Shown here: piece after piece, positions 12,140-23,454 of the stretch
Numbering within the stretch: the stretch's first letter is position 1
Layout: every line of letters begins with the position of its first letter
The notes under the pieces: model-generated
What the model was told of the DNA's origin: nothing
What the model saw: only the letters and a program-made list of their open reading frames with translations
The model's database searches: none
Origin: Phocoena phocoena
Taxonomy: Eukaryota > Chordata > Mammalia > Artiodactyla > Phocoenidae
Direction: 5' to 3'
Assembly: GCF_963924675.1 (NCBI RefSeq)
Contig: NC_089238.1
Coordinates: forward strand, 27,137,815 to 27,201,814
DNA length: 64,000 nt
Program-made: the position numbers and the translations under genes

Positions 12140-12340
12140 TGAGTTCCTTATGATAGGTATCATTTACAGGTCTTACATTGTCTTATTGCATCTTCACAGC
12201 AACATAGTAGGCTAATTCCCACCTTACAGATGTGTGTATGTTTATTCCCATCTTACAGATAAGGAAACTGAGGTTCAAATGGCTGAATTAATTGCCCGGG
12301 AATTTCCAGTCAGATCTGACTATAAAATTGGGGAGAAAAG
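12140..12340 (-). repeat. MIR fragment, antisense
   Basis: The reverse MIR wording is visible: TTGCATCTTCACAGCAAC, CCCATCTTACAGATAAGGAAACTGAGG and CAGTCAGATCTGACT. The CCC..CTTACAGAT piece occurs twice (about 12220 and 12248), which suggests a small internal duplication. Confidence 0.8.
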
Positions 12341-12637
12341 AGACTTAGACTTCAATGGCATCTCGTATCATCTTACCGTGAAATGATGTAACTGACTTTT
12401 AGTGTCAAAAACTGAGTTGTGAAAGTGACATTTGTGAAAATATTTCTTTCTCAGGAAAACAACAGAACTGATTCTAATGATTGATGTGGCTGGAATCTTG
12501 CTCAGAGGTCTTAATTCTGACATAGGAACTGGAACTGGAGAATTCTGCCATTACTGATAGACCATAATTATGTTGATTTAGAAAATCTAGCTCCAGTAAA
12601 TAATTATATTTGATAGAAATGTATATAAACATGACTC

Positions 12638-13010
12638 TTTTTTTTTAATTGGGGTATAGTTGTTTTACAATGTCGTGTTAGTTTCTACTGTACAGCGAAG
12701 TGGAGTTCCCTGTGCTATACAGCAGGAACTGTAGATAACTCATTTGTTATCTATTTTATACATATTAGTGTATATATGTCAATCCCAATCTCCCAATTCA
12801 TCCCCCCCCCACCCCCTTCCTCCCTTGGTGTCCATACGTTTGTTCTCTACGTCTGTGTCTCTATTTCTGCCTTGCAAACAGGTTCATCTGTACCATTTTT
12901 CTAAATTCCACATATATGCGCTAATATACGATACTTGTTAGAGACGTGGATGGACCTAGAGACTGTCATACAGAGTGAAGTAAAAGTCAGAAAGAGAAAA
13001 ACAAATATCA
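12638..13010 (-). mobile_element. 5'-truncated, 5'-inverted (twin-primed) L1 insertion
   Basis: From the T run at 12638 to about 12939 the sequence is the reverse complement of a cetartiodactyl L1 3' UTR (AATTGGGGTATAGTTGTTTTACAATG). From about 12940 to 13010 the polarity flips. It then reads the end of ORF2 in sense (GTGGATGGACCTAGAGACTG, AGAGTGAAGTAAAAGTCAG). The two halves meet at the same L1 position, AACAAATATC. Imperfect target-site duplications TAAACATGAC (12626-12635) and TAACCATGAC (13011-13020) flank the whole unit, so it was a single insertion event. Confidence 0.85.
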
Positions 13011-13054
13011 TAACCATGACGCTTACTTGAGGCATGCTTCCATCTCTTTCTGAT

Positions 13055-13270
13055 TAAAACATGCATCCCGGCTGGACCTCTTACTAGCTGGGTAACCTTG
13101 GTCAAATTTCTTAACCTCTCTGTGATTTCTTTGTTAAACAGAATGGTAATAATAGTACCCACCTTATGGAGTTGCTGTAAGGTTTAAGTGAGATGAAATG
13201 TATGAAGTACTTAGAATAGCCTGGGACATAGAAGGTACTCAATAAATATTAGGTGTTACTAGTAACAACA
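13055..13270 (+). repeat. MIR SINE, nearly complete
   Basis: Sense MIR: GGCTGGACCTCTTACTAGCTGGGTAACCTTGG, TTCTTAACCTCTCTGTG, GGTAATAATAGTACCCACCTTATGG, and GAAGGTACTCAATAAATATTAG at the right end. Confidence 0.9.
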
Positions 13271-13534
13271 ACTATACATTTCCTCAAGCCTTGGTTTTCC
13301 TATCTATCCAGACAATCAGGAGCTAGAAAACAAGTGGATTATTTTACTTTTTTAATAGCTCTTTCTACTTCTAACACTTTCTGATCTATTAAGGTCTTTA
13401 GTTTTTCTCTTGTTCACTGTGAAGACGCAGATCTTCAGCTGCAGGCATTGAAAATGACTATATTTGTTTCCAATGTTCTTAAATTTTCCAAGTGATTTCA
13501 TGTACTTTATGCTCTCATGAAACATCCTGAGATG

Positions 13535-13690
13535 AGGTAAATGCAGAATTATTTAAGAAATATTTATTAAGCATCTACTGTGTGCCAGGTGTTGTGTTAG
13601 GTGCTAGCAAGCCAAAATGCTGATGTTCTTGCCCTCTGGAACCTCACAGTCTTGTGAAAAATTATTAGTCTTATTTGAAATAAAGGCACG
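13535..13690 (-). repeat. L2 3'-end fragment, antisense
   Basis: AAATATTTATTAAGCATCTACTGTGTGCCAGGTGTTGTGTTAGGTGC followed by TTCTTGCCCTCTGGAACCTCACAGTCTTG is the reverse complement of the L2 3' end. Confidence 0.8.
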
Positions 13691-15715
13691 TAGAAATGAA
13701 GTAAATTTCCCTTTTAGCATCAGAACCTGGGGCTTCTTCATTCCCAGTTTTGTTCCATGAAGACAGTGGGCTTGTGGCCTACAAACCATAAAGGTCTCAG
13801 GAGGGGGGGAAAGGAATGAAGGAGGGAGGGATACCACATTTACTCAGGAGAAGTTGACAGTGTTTAACTATAACGTGGAGTTGGAGTTCTAGTTGGAATT
13901 ATAAATGGGAAAACAACCTAATTATCATCTAATAAACACAATTTGATTAGTAGAAAGGACCTGACCAAATAGTCTTGTCTATGGAAGGGAAACCAAGAAG
14001 GAAACTACTAGCTTGACCTTTGTCATCCTTGACCTTGATTTGTACACATTAGGCTTATTTTCATTATGCTCCTCCCACCGTGGCTTTTGGTTCGAAAATT
14101 CAGTGTTCCATGTGTCTGAACATGTTCCTGGGACCATCAGATCTAGCCACCTCAATGGCCATGAATTTACAAAGGAAAGAGTCTTTCATAAGGTCTCACA
14201 AGAACCTAACTGAAGTAGGAAATCCGCTCTAAGCAGCAGGTATTAACGTTCCCTGGACTTCTGTGATGCCAATTTACATGTCAGTCATTTTGCTGGCTCT
14301 CTAAGTGGGAAACCCTCAATGGTGTCATCATCAGAGAAGACATGGTAAATTTCCCTTTTCACGCCAGTTAGGTTTTGCCGTCTTGGTGTTGTGTGGTAAC
14401 TGCCTGCCTTGGGCATTTTCCTAAGCACCTTCTCGCTATAATCTGTTATATATAACGACTTGGCAAATGCTTTTCTTTTTCCCTGACCGAGGAAGAAAAA
14501 TGGTTTTCATTTCTAGTCCAATAATATAGGATTCTGCAGCAAGAAAAGTGAATCAAACTTCTTGATCCACCCAGTCAAGCCAAAAAGGACATTAGGATAA
14601 CGCTAACTAACCACCCAGGCCTGCATCCTGTATCAAATCACTGCTTTTTCCTTGTGAGAATGATGCTGTTGACAAGGATTCAGACAATTGAAGGGCATGC
14701 TTGATGAAAAATCTGGTTTTTCTCCTTGGCTTGCCACAGATAAATCAAATGCCAAGTTTGTGAGATGCACAATGGGTGTCCCTTTGTGAGGACACTTTCT
14801 CCTTCTGAAATGAAAGATTAAGTGCAAGAGGCAATCCAGATTATTGGATAGCTGCAAGAATTGATGAATGAAAAATATTCTTCCCCGTTGAATGGGGTAA
14901 TTTATCCTCATTGATGGCACAGAAGTCAGAGAATGGTTCTTGCTTCATTAGCTCCCTCACTAAAAGACAGTTCTGGTTGGGGCCAACCAAGAAACTGTCT
15001 ATACCAGGACATAGTCAACATCCTTACCTTGTAATGTTACTGGAAGTAAAAGTTGCAGAAAGACAGTAAATTGCTATAAGTTTCTTAATACTCAGATGAT
15101 TTCCTTAGTGTTTGGGAACAAATGTCATCCTTACACTGCCTGGTTTGATTTGGAAAATTACAGTGATTTGTTAGTAAACAAAATAAAAGTCATTTAGCAG
15201 AGTCACATCGTCTTGCCTTCAGGACCTCCTTCCAAATGTATTTTGGAGGGCACTTTCTATATAGTATCCCAGAGTCCAACACATAACAGTTATAAATAAA
15301 TGTTTCTTAACATTCTCTACATTAAAAAAACACATATTTGTGTTTGACAAATAATCGGTATTCCATAAACAACACCTCTTGTTAATAAGTAAATTATAGC
15401 ATATGCTATTAATTATAGTGATGTAATTTTTATCCTAAATCTTGTCTTTAAAATCTAGTGAGAGAAGCATTAAAACTATACATATAATTTCATATACTAT
15501 GACACAAGCAAAGATAAATATATGCACAAAGTATTACAATCATGCAGAAGAGAAGGGGGTAGTTGAGGAAGCCCTTATAAAGGAGGTAATGGCTGAGCAG
15601 TTTTGAAGGATGAACAGGAGTCAGTCAGGGAGGTGAGGAAGGGTAAGCAGGAAGGGTATGTCATGCCAAAGGAACACCATGTGAAAAAACACAAAGGTAA
15701 AAATACTCAGAGTTT
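13691..15715. other. Unique sequence, no gene recognised
   Basis: About 2 kb without a clear repeat hallmark. The open frames at 14013-14213 and 14633-14920 (minus) are short, domain-less and lack exon boundaries that I would trust. Confidence 0.5.
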
Positions 15716-15719
15716 GTGT

Positions 15720-16925
15720 GCCAAATTATAAGTAAGTCAGTTTTGGGAGATTATGGTTTATCTTGTTAACCATTCCATATGCACTAGAAAACAATGTGAA
15801 TTCTACTTCTCTTGTATAGTTTTCTATAAAATCAATTAGATCAAGTTGGTTGATGGTACTGTTAAAATCTTTTATACCCTTACTGATTTTCTCTCTATTT
15901 GCTATATCAATTATTAAGAATTATTGAAATTTCCAAATGTTACTGTGGATCTCTTTTTTTTTTCTTGCAGTTTTATCAGTTTTTGCTTCATCTATTTTGA
16001 ACCCCTACTACTACATGTATAAACTCCCAAGATTGTTAAGTCTTCCTGATGAAATTACCCCTTTATCATCACAAAGTTACTTTCTTATGCTTGGTAATAT
16101 TCTTTGCTCTGAAATCTACTTTTCCTGGTATTAATATAACCACTACAGCTTTCTTTTGATAAGTGTTAGCATGGCATATTTTTCCCATCCTTTTGCTTTT
16201 AACCTATTTATGTCTATAAAGTGCAATTACTGTAGGCAACATATAGTTGCTTCTTGCTTGTTCATCTAACCTGACAATCTCTGCCTCTTAATTAGAGTGT
16301 TTAGACCATTTACATTTAATAATTCATATAAATATACTATCTTTCTAGTTGCTTTCTACTGATTTCATTTATTCATTGTTCTTTTTTCCTTCTTCTTCCA
16401 GTAGTTTTGTATTAAGTACTTTTTATGATTCCTTCTTTATCTCCTTTGTTGGTTTATTAACTATAACTGTTTTGTTATTTTATCAGTTGCTTTAAAATTT
16501 ATGGTGCATTTAAACTTATCACTATCTACCTTTAAGTAATATTATACCAAGTCATGTAGCATAAAAGAACTTTTGAATAATTTACCTTCATTTCTCCTTT
16601 CTCAGTCATTGTGTTATTATTACCACACAGTTTACATATTTCTATATAGGCTATAAACCTTATGTTACATTATTATTAATTTCCACATGAAGAATTAGTT
16701 ATCCTTTAAAGATACTTAAATAACAAAAAAAAATCTTATTTATTCATCCATGTGGTTACCATTCCTGGAAATCTGAATTTGTGTGTGTGTGTAGATACAT
16801 ATTCCCATTTGGTACCACCTTCTTTCTGCCTGAAGGACTTACTTTAACGTTTCTTATAGCGTGAGTCTCCTCCTAGCTTTTGTTTGTCTGAAAAAACCCT
16901 TTTTTCACTTTATAAATTAAACTTT
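15720..16925 (-). mobile_element. Old L1 (L1M/HAL1-type) ORF2 fragment, antisense
   Basis: The plus strand reads as antisense L1 endonuclease-region wording: TTTTATCAGTTTTTGCTTCATC, AATCTACTTTTCCTGGTATTAATATAACCACTACAGCTTTCTTTTG, TAGGCAACATATAGTTGC, and TGTTTAGACCATTTACATTTAATAA. It is strongly diverged, so it is an ancient insertion. The small frame at 15937-16134 is a shadow of this repeat. Confidence 0.75.
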
Positions 16926-16979
16926 ATATTTTATATCAGTTTCCAATTTACAGAAAAATTGTGAAGATAGGTGGGAGGA

Positions 16980-17006
16980 CAGAAAGAAAGAAAGAAAGAG
17001 AGAAAC
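16980..17006. repeat. Short (GAAA)n tract
   Basis: GACAGAAAGAAAGAAAGAAAGAGAGAAA, a purine-only run. Confidence 0.9.
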
Positions 17007-17499
17007 TAGCACTTAGAGAATGCCAATTGTGTTGCACTAGCTATAGTACAGAAAATACATTTCAGACCAAGTACATGGGAATGACAGTGGGGATGGAGGA
17101 AAGGTAGACTTTAAAGATGCTTAAGAAGCGTATGTGATAGGAATTGGTGAGTTGGTGGCCAAATGGTTGTGGTGCTGAAGACTTATCAGTCTACGTCCTG
17201 TCAGAAAAAGAGGAACCACTTTAGATTTTTAAGCTCAGAGGAATTTAGTTCAAGGTGTTAGTTACAACGTTTTGGGGAAAGCTGGAATAGCAAAACAGGA
17301 AATGGATGTTACCTGGACACTGCGAACCTGTTACTGCCTCTGGGATGGAGTCCATGAGCCCAAATTCACTGTTCATGTTACTGGAAGCACAAGTTTACGG
17401 TGCTAACCAGTGACCTACGCAGTTGACCTTAACACCAGTGGAGCTGCTGTTAAGATGCTGCTGTAAACCCAGATGCTGATGTTGTGCAAACGAGGAGGT
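17007..17499. other. Unique sequence, no feature recognised
   Basis: No repeat or coding signal identified. Confidence 0.5.
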
Positions 17500-17632
17500 T
17501 GAGATTAACATATACACCCTACTATATACAGGTGTATATATATAACTGAATCCCTGCTGTACACCTGAAACTAACAGGACATTATAAATCAAATACACTT
17601 CGATAAAATAAAATAAAAAATAATAAAAGTAA
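17500..17632 (+). mobile_element. L1 3' UTR tail fragment
   Basis: GATTAACATATACACCCTACTATATAC, then TATATATAACTGAATCCCTGCTGTACACCTGAAACTAACAGGACATTATAAATC, then an A-rich AATAAAATAAAAAATAATAAAA tail. This is a cetartiodactyl L1 3' end, 5' truncated and internally shortened. Confidence 0.8.
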
Positions 17633-18019
17633 AAAGGAAAGAGTCACCGCCACTACTGTTGTTGCCACTACGGTGGGCAAGGGGATCTAGGTGATAGAGT
17701 TTGCAGGCTTTTGGATCCAGAGGGACGGAGCAAACAGAGGAATGAATATGGGCTGAGAGGCCACAATGCATACTTGGCACAGGGAGTAAGAGAGGGGTGG
17801 GGTGGGGTGAATCCATGGTTTATATTTGTGCAGAATAAGGGGACACTAACGGGCTATCCCAGGATTCTGTCAATTATAGCATGTTTCTTGTTCTATAGGA
17901 AGGCCAAAATCACCCCTTAGCTCAAAGAGAGAAAACTTGGTGCCTGGACTCAAGAAACACACAGTTCCATATGGGTCAGGCCACTATTATGTGCTTTCCT
18001 CTCATAACACTTCCCGTAA

Positions 18020-18400
18020 TTGTAATTTAATAATTAATTGAGACTATAGACTCTGCGAGCGTAGAGTGTGTTTGCCTTGGTTGCCCCTATATCCTCAGCA
18101 TCTTTTTTTTTTTTTTGCGGTACGCGGGCCTCTCACTGTTGTGGCCTCTCCCGTTGCGGAGCACAGGCTCTGGACGCGCAAGCTCAGCGGCCATGGCTCA
18201 AGGGCTTAGTTGCTCCGCGGCATGTGGGATCCTCCCGGACCGGGACACAAACTCGCGTCCCCTGCATCGGCAGGCGGACTCTCAACCACTGCGCCACCAG
18301 GGAAGCCCATATCCTCAGCATCTTGAATGGATTCTAACACGTAGTAAATACTCAACAAATATTTGTTGACTAAATGCATGAATGCATGTTGAATGAATCC
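18020..18400 (+). repeat. L2 3'-end fragment, split by a SINE
   Basis: AGACTCTGCGAGCGTAGAGTG...TATATCCTCAGCATCTT on the left, and TCTAACACGTAGTAAATACTCAACAAATATTTGTTGACTAAATGCATGAATG on the right, make one L2 3' end once the CHR SINE at 18105-18308 is removed. Confidence 0.85.
18105..18308 (-). mobile_element. CHR-2-type tRNA-derived SINE, antisense
   Basis: The poly(T) at 18104-18116 is followed by the reverse complement of the cetacean CHR SINE, ending in CCACCAGGGAAGCCC (the SINE 5' end is GGGCTTCCCTGG). A 16-base target-site duplication, ATATCCTCAGCATCTT, lies at 18089-18104 and 18309-18324 without mismatch, so this is a simple, fairly young insertion. Frames on either strand are SINE shadows. 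Confidence 0.97.
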
Positions 18401-18910
18401 TGTTAGGAAGCCTGGACGCATACATAAAACAAGTAAAATGCAACCCAATAGTTGCAATAGGACAGAAGAGATTGCAAAACTTTGGATGGTCAGGTGGATC
18501 TGAAGATGGGGGAATGTGGTGGGCGAGGCGGAACTGGAGAAGCCTTGTGCAGAGTGTGTCTGTCTGTCTGGGGCTGAACTGAGCGGGAGGGAGTGGCGGG
18601 ACTCTGGTTTTTCTCTGGGAACTCCTGTAAAGGAAAGACTGTATGAAGAGGGTACCGGGCCTCTCTCCGTGCAAGACAGTCTGTATTTCTGCCCCTGCCA
18701 TCTAGAAGAGGGTGACTCCATGTCTTCATTGGGGAATACAAAGACTTTTCCTGTGATGAGAGAGCAGAGGCTTTGGGGAGATTAGTCAATTTTGGCTTGG
18801 ATTATGGATATGTAATAAGAAAGACCATTTTAAAAATGGATAATAAGTGTTTATTTTTAAAGCACTAAAATGCTGAAGTCCCATGCTCGACTAGAGAAAA
18901 GAGCTGAATT
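18401..18910. other. Unique sequence with overlapping open frames, no gene called
   Basis: Frames on both strands overlap at 18490-18789, the usual sign of GC-rich non-coding DNA. The longest minus-strand frame runs into the neighbouring SINE. No domain is recognised. Confidence 0.5.
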
Positions 18911-18924
18911 AAAAGCAGAACCTT

Positions 18925-19130
18925 GGGCTTCCCTGGTGGCGCAGTGGTTGAGAGTCCGCCTGCCGATGCAGGGGACACGGGTTCGTGCCCCGGTCCGGGA
19001 AGATCCCACATGCCGCGGAGCGGCTGTTCCCGTGAGCCATGGCCGCTGAGCCTGCGCGTCCGGAGCCTGTGCTCCGCAACGGGAGAGGCCACAACAGTGA
19101 GAGGCCCGCGTACCGCAAAAAAAAAAAAAA
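18925..19130 (+). mobile_element. CHR-2-type tRNA-derived SINE
   Basis: It starts GGGCTTCCCTGGTGGCGCAG, carries the tRNA-like B box region GGTTCGTGCCCCGGTCC, and ends ...CCGCGTACCGC plus an A run. Perfect 14-base target-site duplications AAAAGCAGAACCTT flank it at 18911-18924 and 19127-19140 (the second copy overlaps the A tail). Confidence 0.98.
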
Positions 19131-19140
19131 GCAGAACCTT

Positions 19141-20149
19141 TCTAAAGGGCAATTGGACCTAGTATCCACATAAAACCCCCATACTGGGCGTAGGAGACAC
19201 CAACAGCCCAAAGGCCAACAATAAATGCACCCCATAAAACCAGAAATAAAATGAGCTCTGTCGGAGGCATGAGGCCAGGGGAGGGGCGGCCCTGCGGCTG
19301 TATAATTGTCCAGCCCTCACCTCATTGAGGCCAATTACCTAGGGAAGGATTCGAAACTGACCTGAAGGTGACCAGTTGTGCTTTAAAGTAGAAATCCAAA
19401 GTGGAAAGAGCTCGCCAGAGACATGAAGTCTGGAGGTGTGACAAGACCCGGGGGCGTGGGGCACCGAGAGTATTCTGCCTCCTTTGCCCGCACCTTCCCA
19501 GGAGAGGCCTCCTGGCTTTTCTGACTCACCCAGTGACAAGGTCAGCAATGCCCGTCCCCATCGGCTGGACCTGCTGGAGTCAAGAGCTGGATTTAAGGAA
19601 AACGTCAGGGAGCCCTGTAAGCCCTGGATGGAGACAGCACACAGAAGGCTGCACACGAGGCAGGGTGAAGGGGAATGAGTGGAAACCCTCACTCCTCCGT
19701 GTGTGGTCCCAGAAGGGCAGCGTCAGCACTCCTGGGAGCAGGTTAGACATGTTTGGGCCCCTGCCCAGAATGGCCAAAGCAGAATCTACATTTGAACGAG
19801 ATCGCAAGGTAGACCAATACTAAAATTGCTCTCAGAATCTGTATAATGGGCACACTTAACCCAGCCTACCCAACTGTGAAGAGGGAATGTAGAGGAGAAA
19901 GAATGAGATGTGCTGGTCAGAAAGTGCCTTCAAAAGGCAGATGTGTTAGACAGATGTTAGGAAAAATGACAGAGATATTCCTACTGTACGGATAAAAAGA
20001 GTTTATCTTGTTTACCAAAGGAGACCCTGGACACCCGCCCCCCCACCCCCACCAAGCCCCCAGAAAGTAAACACCCAGGGCAGATAGATGTCCTCGTATG
20101 GAGTGACAGCCTGGGTGGAGTTTACAAGTGTCGCTCTGAGTCAGACTCC
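19141..20149. other. Unique GC-moderate sequence, no gene called
   Basis: Open frames overlap on both strands at 19339-19823 (117, 140, 75 and 64 residues). None has a recognisable domain, and the mutual overlap argues for composition rather than coding. Confidence 0.5.
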
Positions 20150-20330
20150 TCTGGGATTTACCAGCTTGCCACTGGCAGGTCGGTAGTCTAGCAAATTGCA
20201 TCTCCTTTTTGTGCCCTACTTTCCTCATCTGCAAAATGGGGATGTTACAGGACATTATATGAGTTAAGACATAAAATGTAGAGAACAGTGCTCACTCCAA
20301 ACCAAGTACTCTGTAAATGTAACGATAACT
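20150..20330 (+). repeat. MIR fragment
   Basis: TTACCAGCTTGCCACTGG..., then CTACTTTCCTCATCTGCAAAATGGGGATG, ATATGAGTTAAGACATAAAATG and GAGAACAGTGCTC follow sense MIR. Confidence 0.75.
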
Positions 20331-20644
20331 ATATTGCTATCTTATGTAGTGCCCTGGGGATTCACTGAGATAAAGCACATAAAGGAACAATAACATTACG
20401 TACCTTGTTGAGTTGCCAAGTAAGTAAGACAGGGACCTGAAATTTGGACCCATGCAAGAGTGAGGATTTAAGAGCTGTTTATGGAAGCCATGATTATTGC
20501 TGCTGCCGCTACTGTCATCGTTTGCGGACCATGTCCACAAATCCCTTGCATTCAGAACATCCTTGAGCAGCCACCATGCCCAGCCAAAGATCTGCAGATG
20601 AAATTCTCAGCAGAGCTAATTTATAAAAGCAAACCCACATCCTA

Positions 20645-20650
20645 CACGCG

Positions 20651-20692
<42 letters not shown>
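20645..20692. repeat. Compound (CG)n(CA)n microsatellite
   Basis: A pure ACGCGCGCGCGCGC run passes directly into about 16 CA units, an alternating purine-pyrimidine tract of Z-DNA type. Confidence 0.97.
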
Positions 20693-20699
20693 ATGCAAA

Positions 20700-21229
20700 C
20701 ACAAACACACCATCTTCAGCTCCCTGGCAGCTAAGTGCCAGGTGGGAAATGACCTTCATGGGAAGGGATGAGATGATAAGGTCAAAGATAGAGCATCTTC
20801 CCGCACAGTCAAGGAAAGATAACTTGGAGCAGCAATTCTACAGCAGGTCCTACTGTCCAGGACGGCCAGCCATTAAGGGGGCAAAGCTCATGATAAGAAA
20901 AAGGAACATCCATTTCTCCCTGGGAAGGGCTCTCTGTACACCCAAGCCTGCTTGCTCTCTGAGGGGACACCTGGTTGGAAACTCTGCTGGAAAACCATCT
21001 TACAAGAAAGGGCGACATTCAGAGGGGTCTTCTGAATCCCTTGGTTTCCCAGGAGTCTCTTTCTTTCCAAAGTTCTTCCCACAAATGGAAGCTCTCATGT
21101 GATCCTGGCAACCTCCCTCAGAGCAAAGGAGGTTGAGGGTGACCTTATATAAAAGGAAGCACAGGTTCAGAGGGATGAAGCCACCTGGTGGAGGTCGCAG
21201 GGCAGCACGTTGGACCGCTGGTCACGTGT
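20700..21229. other. Unique sequence, no feature recognised
   Basis: Overlapping open frames on both strands (20749-21102 plus; 20809-21082 minus) without domains. No repeat hallmark seen. Confidence 0.5.
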
Positions 21230-21425
21230 TTTGATCCCTCATCTAGGACTGCACTACCACGGATAATGTTTATACGGCCATCTGTCCAGTGCCTCTCCCC
21301 ACTCTGTAAGCTCTGGCGGACAGGGATTCTGCTTCCTTCCACTGCTATCTTCCCCAGCATCTAGTGCAACGCTCCATGTAAATATGGTTCTTAACAAACA
21401 TTGACTGAATAAATGTCAGACGAAC
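21230..21425 (+). repeat. L2 3'-end fragment
   Basis: CTCTGTAAGCTCTGGCGGACAGGGATTCTGC, CCCCAGCATCTAGTGCAACGC and CTTAACAAACATTGACTGAATAAATG follow sense L2. Confidence 0.8.
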
Positions 21426-21574
21426 CCTTAAACTGGACCCCATCACCCATCGGGCTAGAGAATCTTGACGCTGCCCAAGAGTAAAGAGACACTCAGCAGA
21501 CTGCTCCAGCTGCCCGTGTCTGGCAAAGGGCACTTTGGGCAGACACCTGCTAATGTGTTCCATTGTTCACATCA

Positions 21575-21790
21575 GCGGGATAATAATATTTACAGTAATA
21601 ATAACATTAACTGCTCTTGACTGAGTACGAAGCCCTGTGCTATGAAATAGGCATATTTTATCTCATTTAAACCTCACAGCAACCATGTACTATAGATATG
21701 ATCCCTATTTTACAGGTGAGAAAGCTGGGCTTCTGAGAGGTGAATAATTAGAGGTCATGGAGTACGTGGCAGGGCTGCTATTCCAGAATA
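21575..21790 (-). repeat. MIR fragment, antisense
   Basis: TTTATCTCATTTAAACCTCACAGCAACC, CCCTATTTTACAGGTGAGAAAGCTGG and GAGGTCATGGAGTACGTGGCAGGGCTGC are reverse MIR. Confidence 0.85.
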
Positions 21791-22044
21791 GGTCTACCTT
21801 GTTCTAAGCTTGTTTCCGCTCCATGGCATGAGACTGTCTGGTTAAAGGGGCTACTACTGCTGGGTTTCCAGGAAATTTCCATCACGTCTCCATTAACCAT
21901 AGGCCAAGTCTATGTAAAAGAGCAAATTGCAGTTGGAAGAGTTTCCTTTCAGAGGGTGGCCTCTCTCAGACTCTACGTCCTGATGGATATAATTGTCGGG
22001 GCACAGGGGACAACCCACCCACCCACCATCCACCCAGCTATCTT

Positions 22045-22200
22045 TCCGTTACACAAATATTTGTTGACACTTCCCAAGTGACTGGTTGCATGTGGTCGTG
22101 CATGTGTGTTTGGGAATGGGAAGTGGACTAGGGTGGGCAAGGAAGGCAATAAAGACAAGATGTTTCCTGCTCCCAAGGATCCTGCAGTCTAAGGGAGAAA
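22045..22200 (-). repeat. L2 3'-end fragment, antisense
   Basis: ACAAATATTTGTTGACACTTCC and CAATAAAGACAAGATGTTTCCTGCTCCCAAGGATCCTGCAGTCTAAG follow the reverse complement of the L2 3' end. Confidence 0.65.
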
Positions 22201-22209
22201 GAGATAGAC

Positions 22210-22869
22210 ATAACCGTGATAATACTAGGCAGGAGATGGTAAGAGTCAAATAGGTTCTTTCCAGGGGAAGGGAATTTTAATTAACTATGTTAATGCTAGC
22301 AGGAAAATTTCTGAAGGAGGAGTTCACATTTGAATTGGATGCTAGGATACCATTTAGATTTTGGTAGGTGGAAAACTGTAGAATGACAAAGAGCGTCCTA
22401 GCCAGCAAGGGCAGCACAGGCAGAGGTGTAGAGGTAGAAAGTGAATGTCATGGGTGAAGACCTCTTATGGATTATGGTTCCCTCATTGGTCTGCCTCAGC
22501 CTGTGAGACTGTCCAGCTTTAGTTACTCTTTTGGGTTAAAAATGGAGAGGTCCATTTACAGCGCTAGTAGAGTACTAGGAAAGGATGCCATATTCAGAAC
22601 TATGAACTTCTGACTACCTGGGAAGGGAGCTGAAGAGAACTGTACACGGGGAATATGCACTGTTAAGAGTGGATGTTAGAGAATAGAACAGCAGTGACAG
22701 TGAAGGTGTATCCCTCCTTCTGAACCCACAGCAGACATAACTAATCATTAACAGCATCGCCTCAGAATCCTTTCAACCCAGCACTTAGCCACCCACTAGC
22801 AACTGACAAGAGTGTGTATATAAAATACATCCCATTTGCCCTCCGTGTGACAGTGCATAAGGTACCCAG
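22210..22869. other. Unique sequence, no feature recognised
   Basis: No convincing repeat or coding signal. Confidence 0.45.
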
Positions 22870-23010
22870 AGAGAAGTCTCCAGGAGTCAGACGACTTGGC
22901 TTTGAGTCCTAGTTTTACACTTCCTGGCTTTGTCATCTTGGATTATTGGGCTGATCCTCTGAGCTATGTGCTTAGCCATCTGCAGATGGGAAGAACGTTT
23001 TTTGGATGCT
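22870..23010 (+). repeat. MIR fragment
   Basis: CAGACGACTTGGCTTTGAGTCCTAGTTTTACACTTCCTGGCTTTGTCATCTTGG and GCCATCTGCAGATGGGAAGAAC are degenerate sense MIR. Confidence 0.65.
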
Positions 23011-23029
23011 GTAACAGAGACAGTGCTAC

Positions 23030-23425
23030 AAGTTCGCTTAGTCCTATTTTCTTCTCTTCCTGGATACAGCAAAATAGCATCCTTAGCCTCTTCTGCAGTT
23101 AGGGGAGGCCAGGTGTCTGATCTACCCAGTGGAATGCAGACAGAAGTGACACGTGTAACTTGAGGCTTGATCCTAACCTCCACATCTTCTGTCCTTCATC
23201 TGCAGAGGGCTCTGTGGAAGACTCCAAGGCCCTCGGATTCGAGGGAGTAACTCGATGGAAGCAGCCTGAGTACCTGAGTCACCACGTGGAAGGCTGCCCG
23301 CTCCATTCTCAACTGGAGTTTATGCGAATGAGAAATCAGCTTCCATTCAATTAAGCCACTGGGACTTCAGAGTTTGTATGGCAGTTATCATTCCCTATCC
23401 CAACTAATAAAAGTGCAAACACATG
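23030..23425 (+). mobile_element. Old LTR remnant
   Basis: CCCAGTGGAATGCAGACAGAAGTGACACGTGTAACTTGAGGC, GATGGAAGCAGCCTGAGTACCTGAGTCACCACGTGGAAGG, and AATTAAGCCACTGGGACTTCAGAGTTTGTATGGCAG form the recognisable plan of an old mammalian LTR also present at 28995-29520. I assign it to the ERVL/MaLR-like LTRs with modest confidence. The subfamily is not named. Confidence 0.6.
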
Positions 23426-23454
23426 ACTCCACTTGAATGCCTTAACAGCTCTCT

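Noticed and set aside
18068..18369. Open frames on both strands with cysteine/arginine-rich products
   Set aside because: They are translations of a CHR SINE, and the same peptides recur at every SINE copy in the window.
18516..18785. Possible exon with long frames on both strands
   Set aside because: No domain and no convincing splice series; both strands open, which points to composition.
18925..19130. tRNA gene, because of tRNA-like A/B box wording
   Set aside because: The sequence is the tRNA-derived head of a CHR SINE with a poly(A) and target-site duplications, not a foldable tRNA.
20645..20692. CRISPR-like or regulatory repeat array
   Set aside because: It is a dinucleotide microsatellite with no spacers, and the genome is mammalian.
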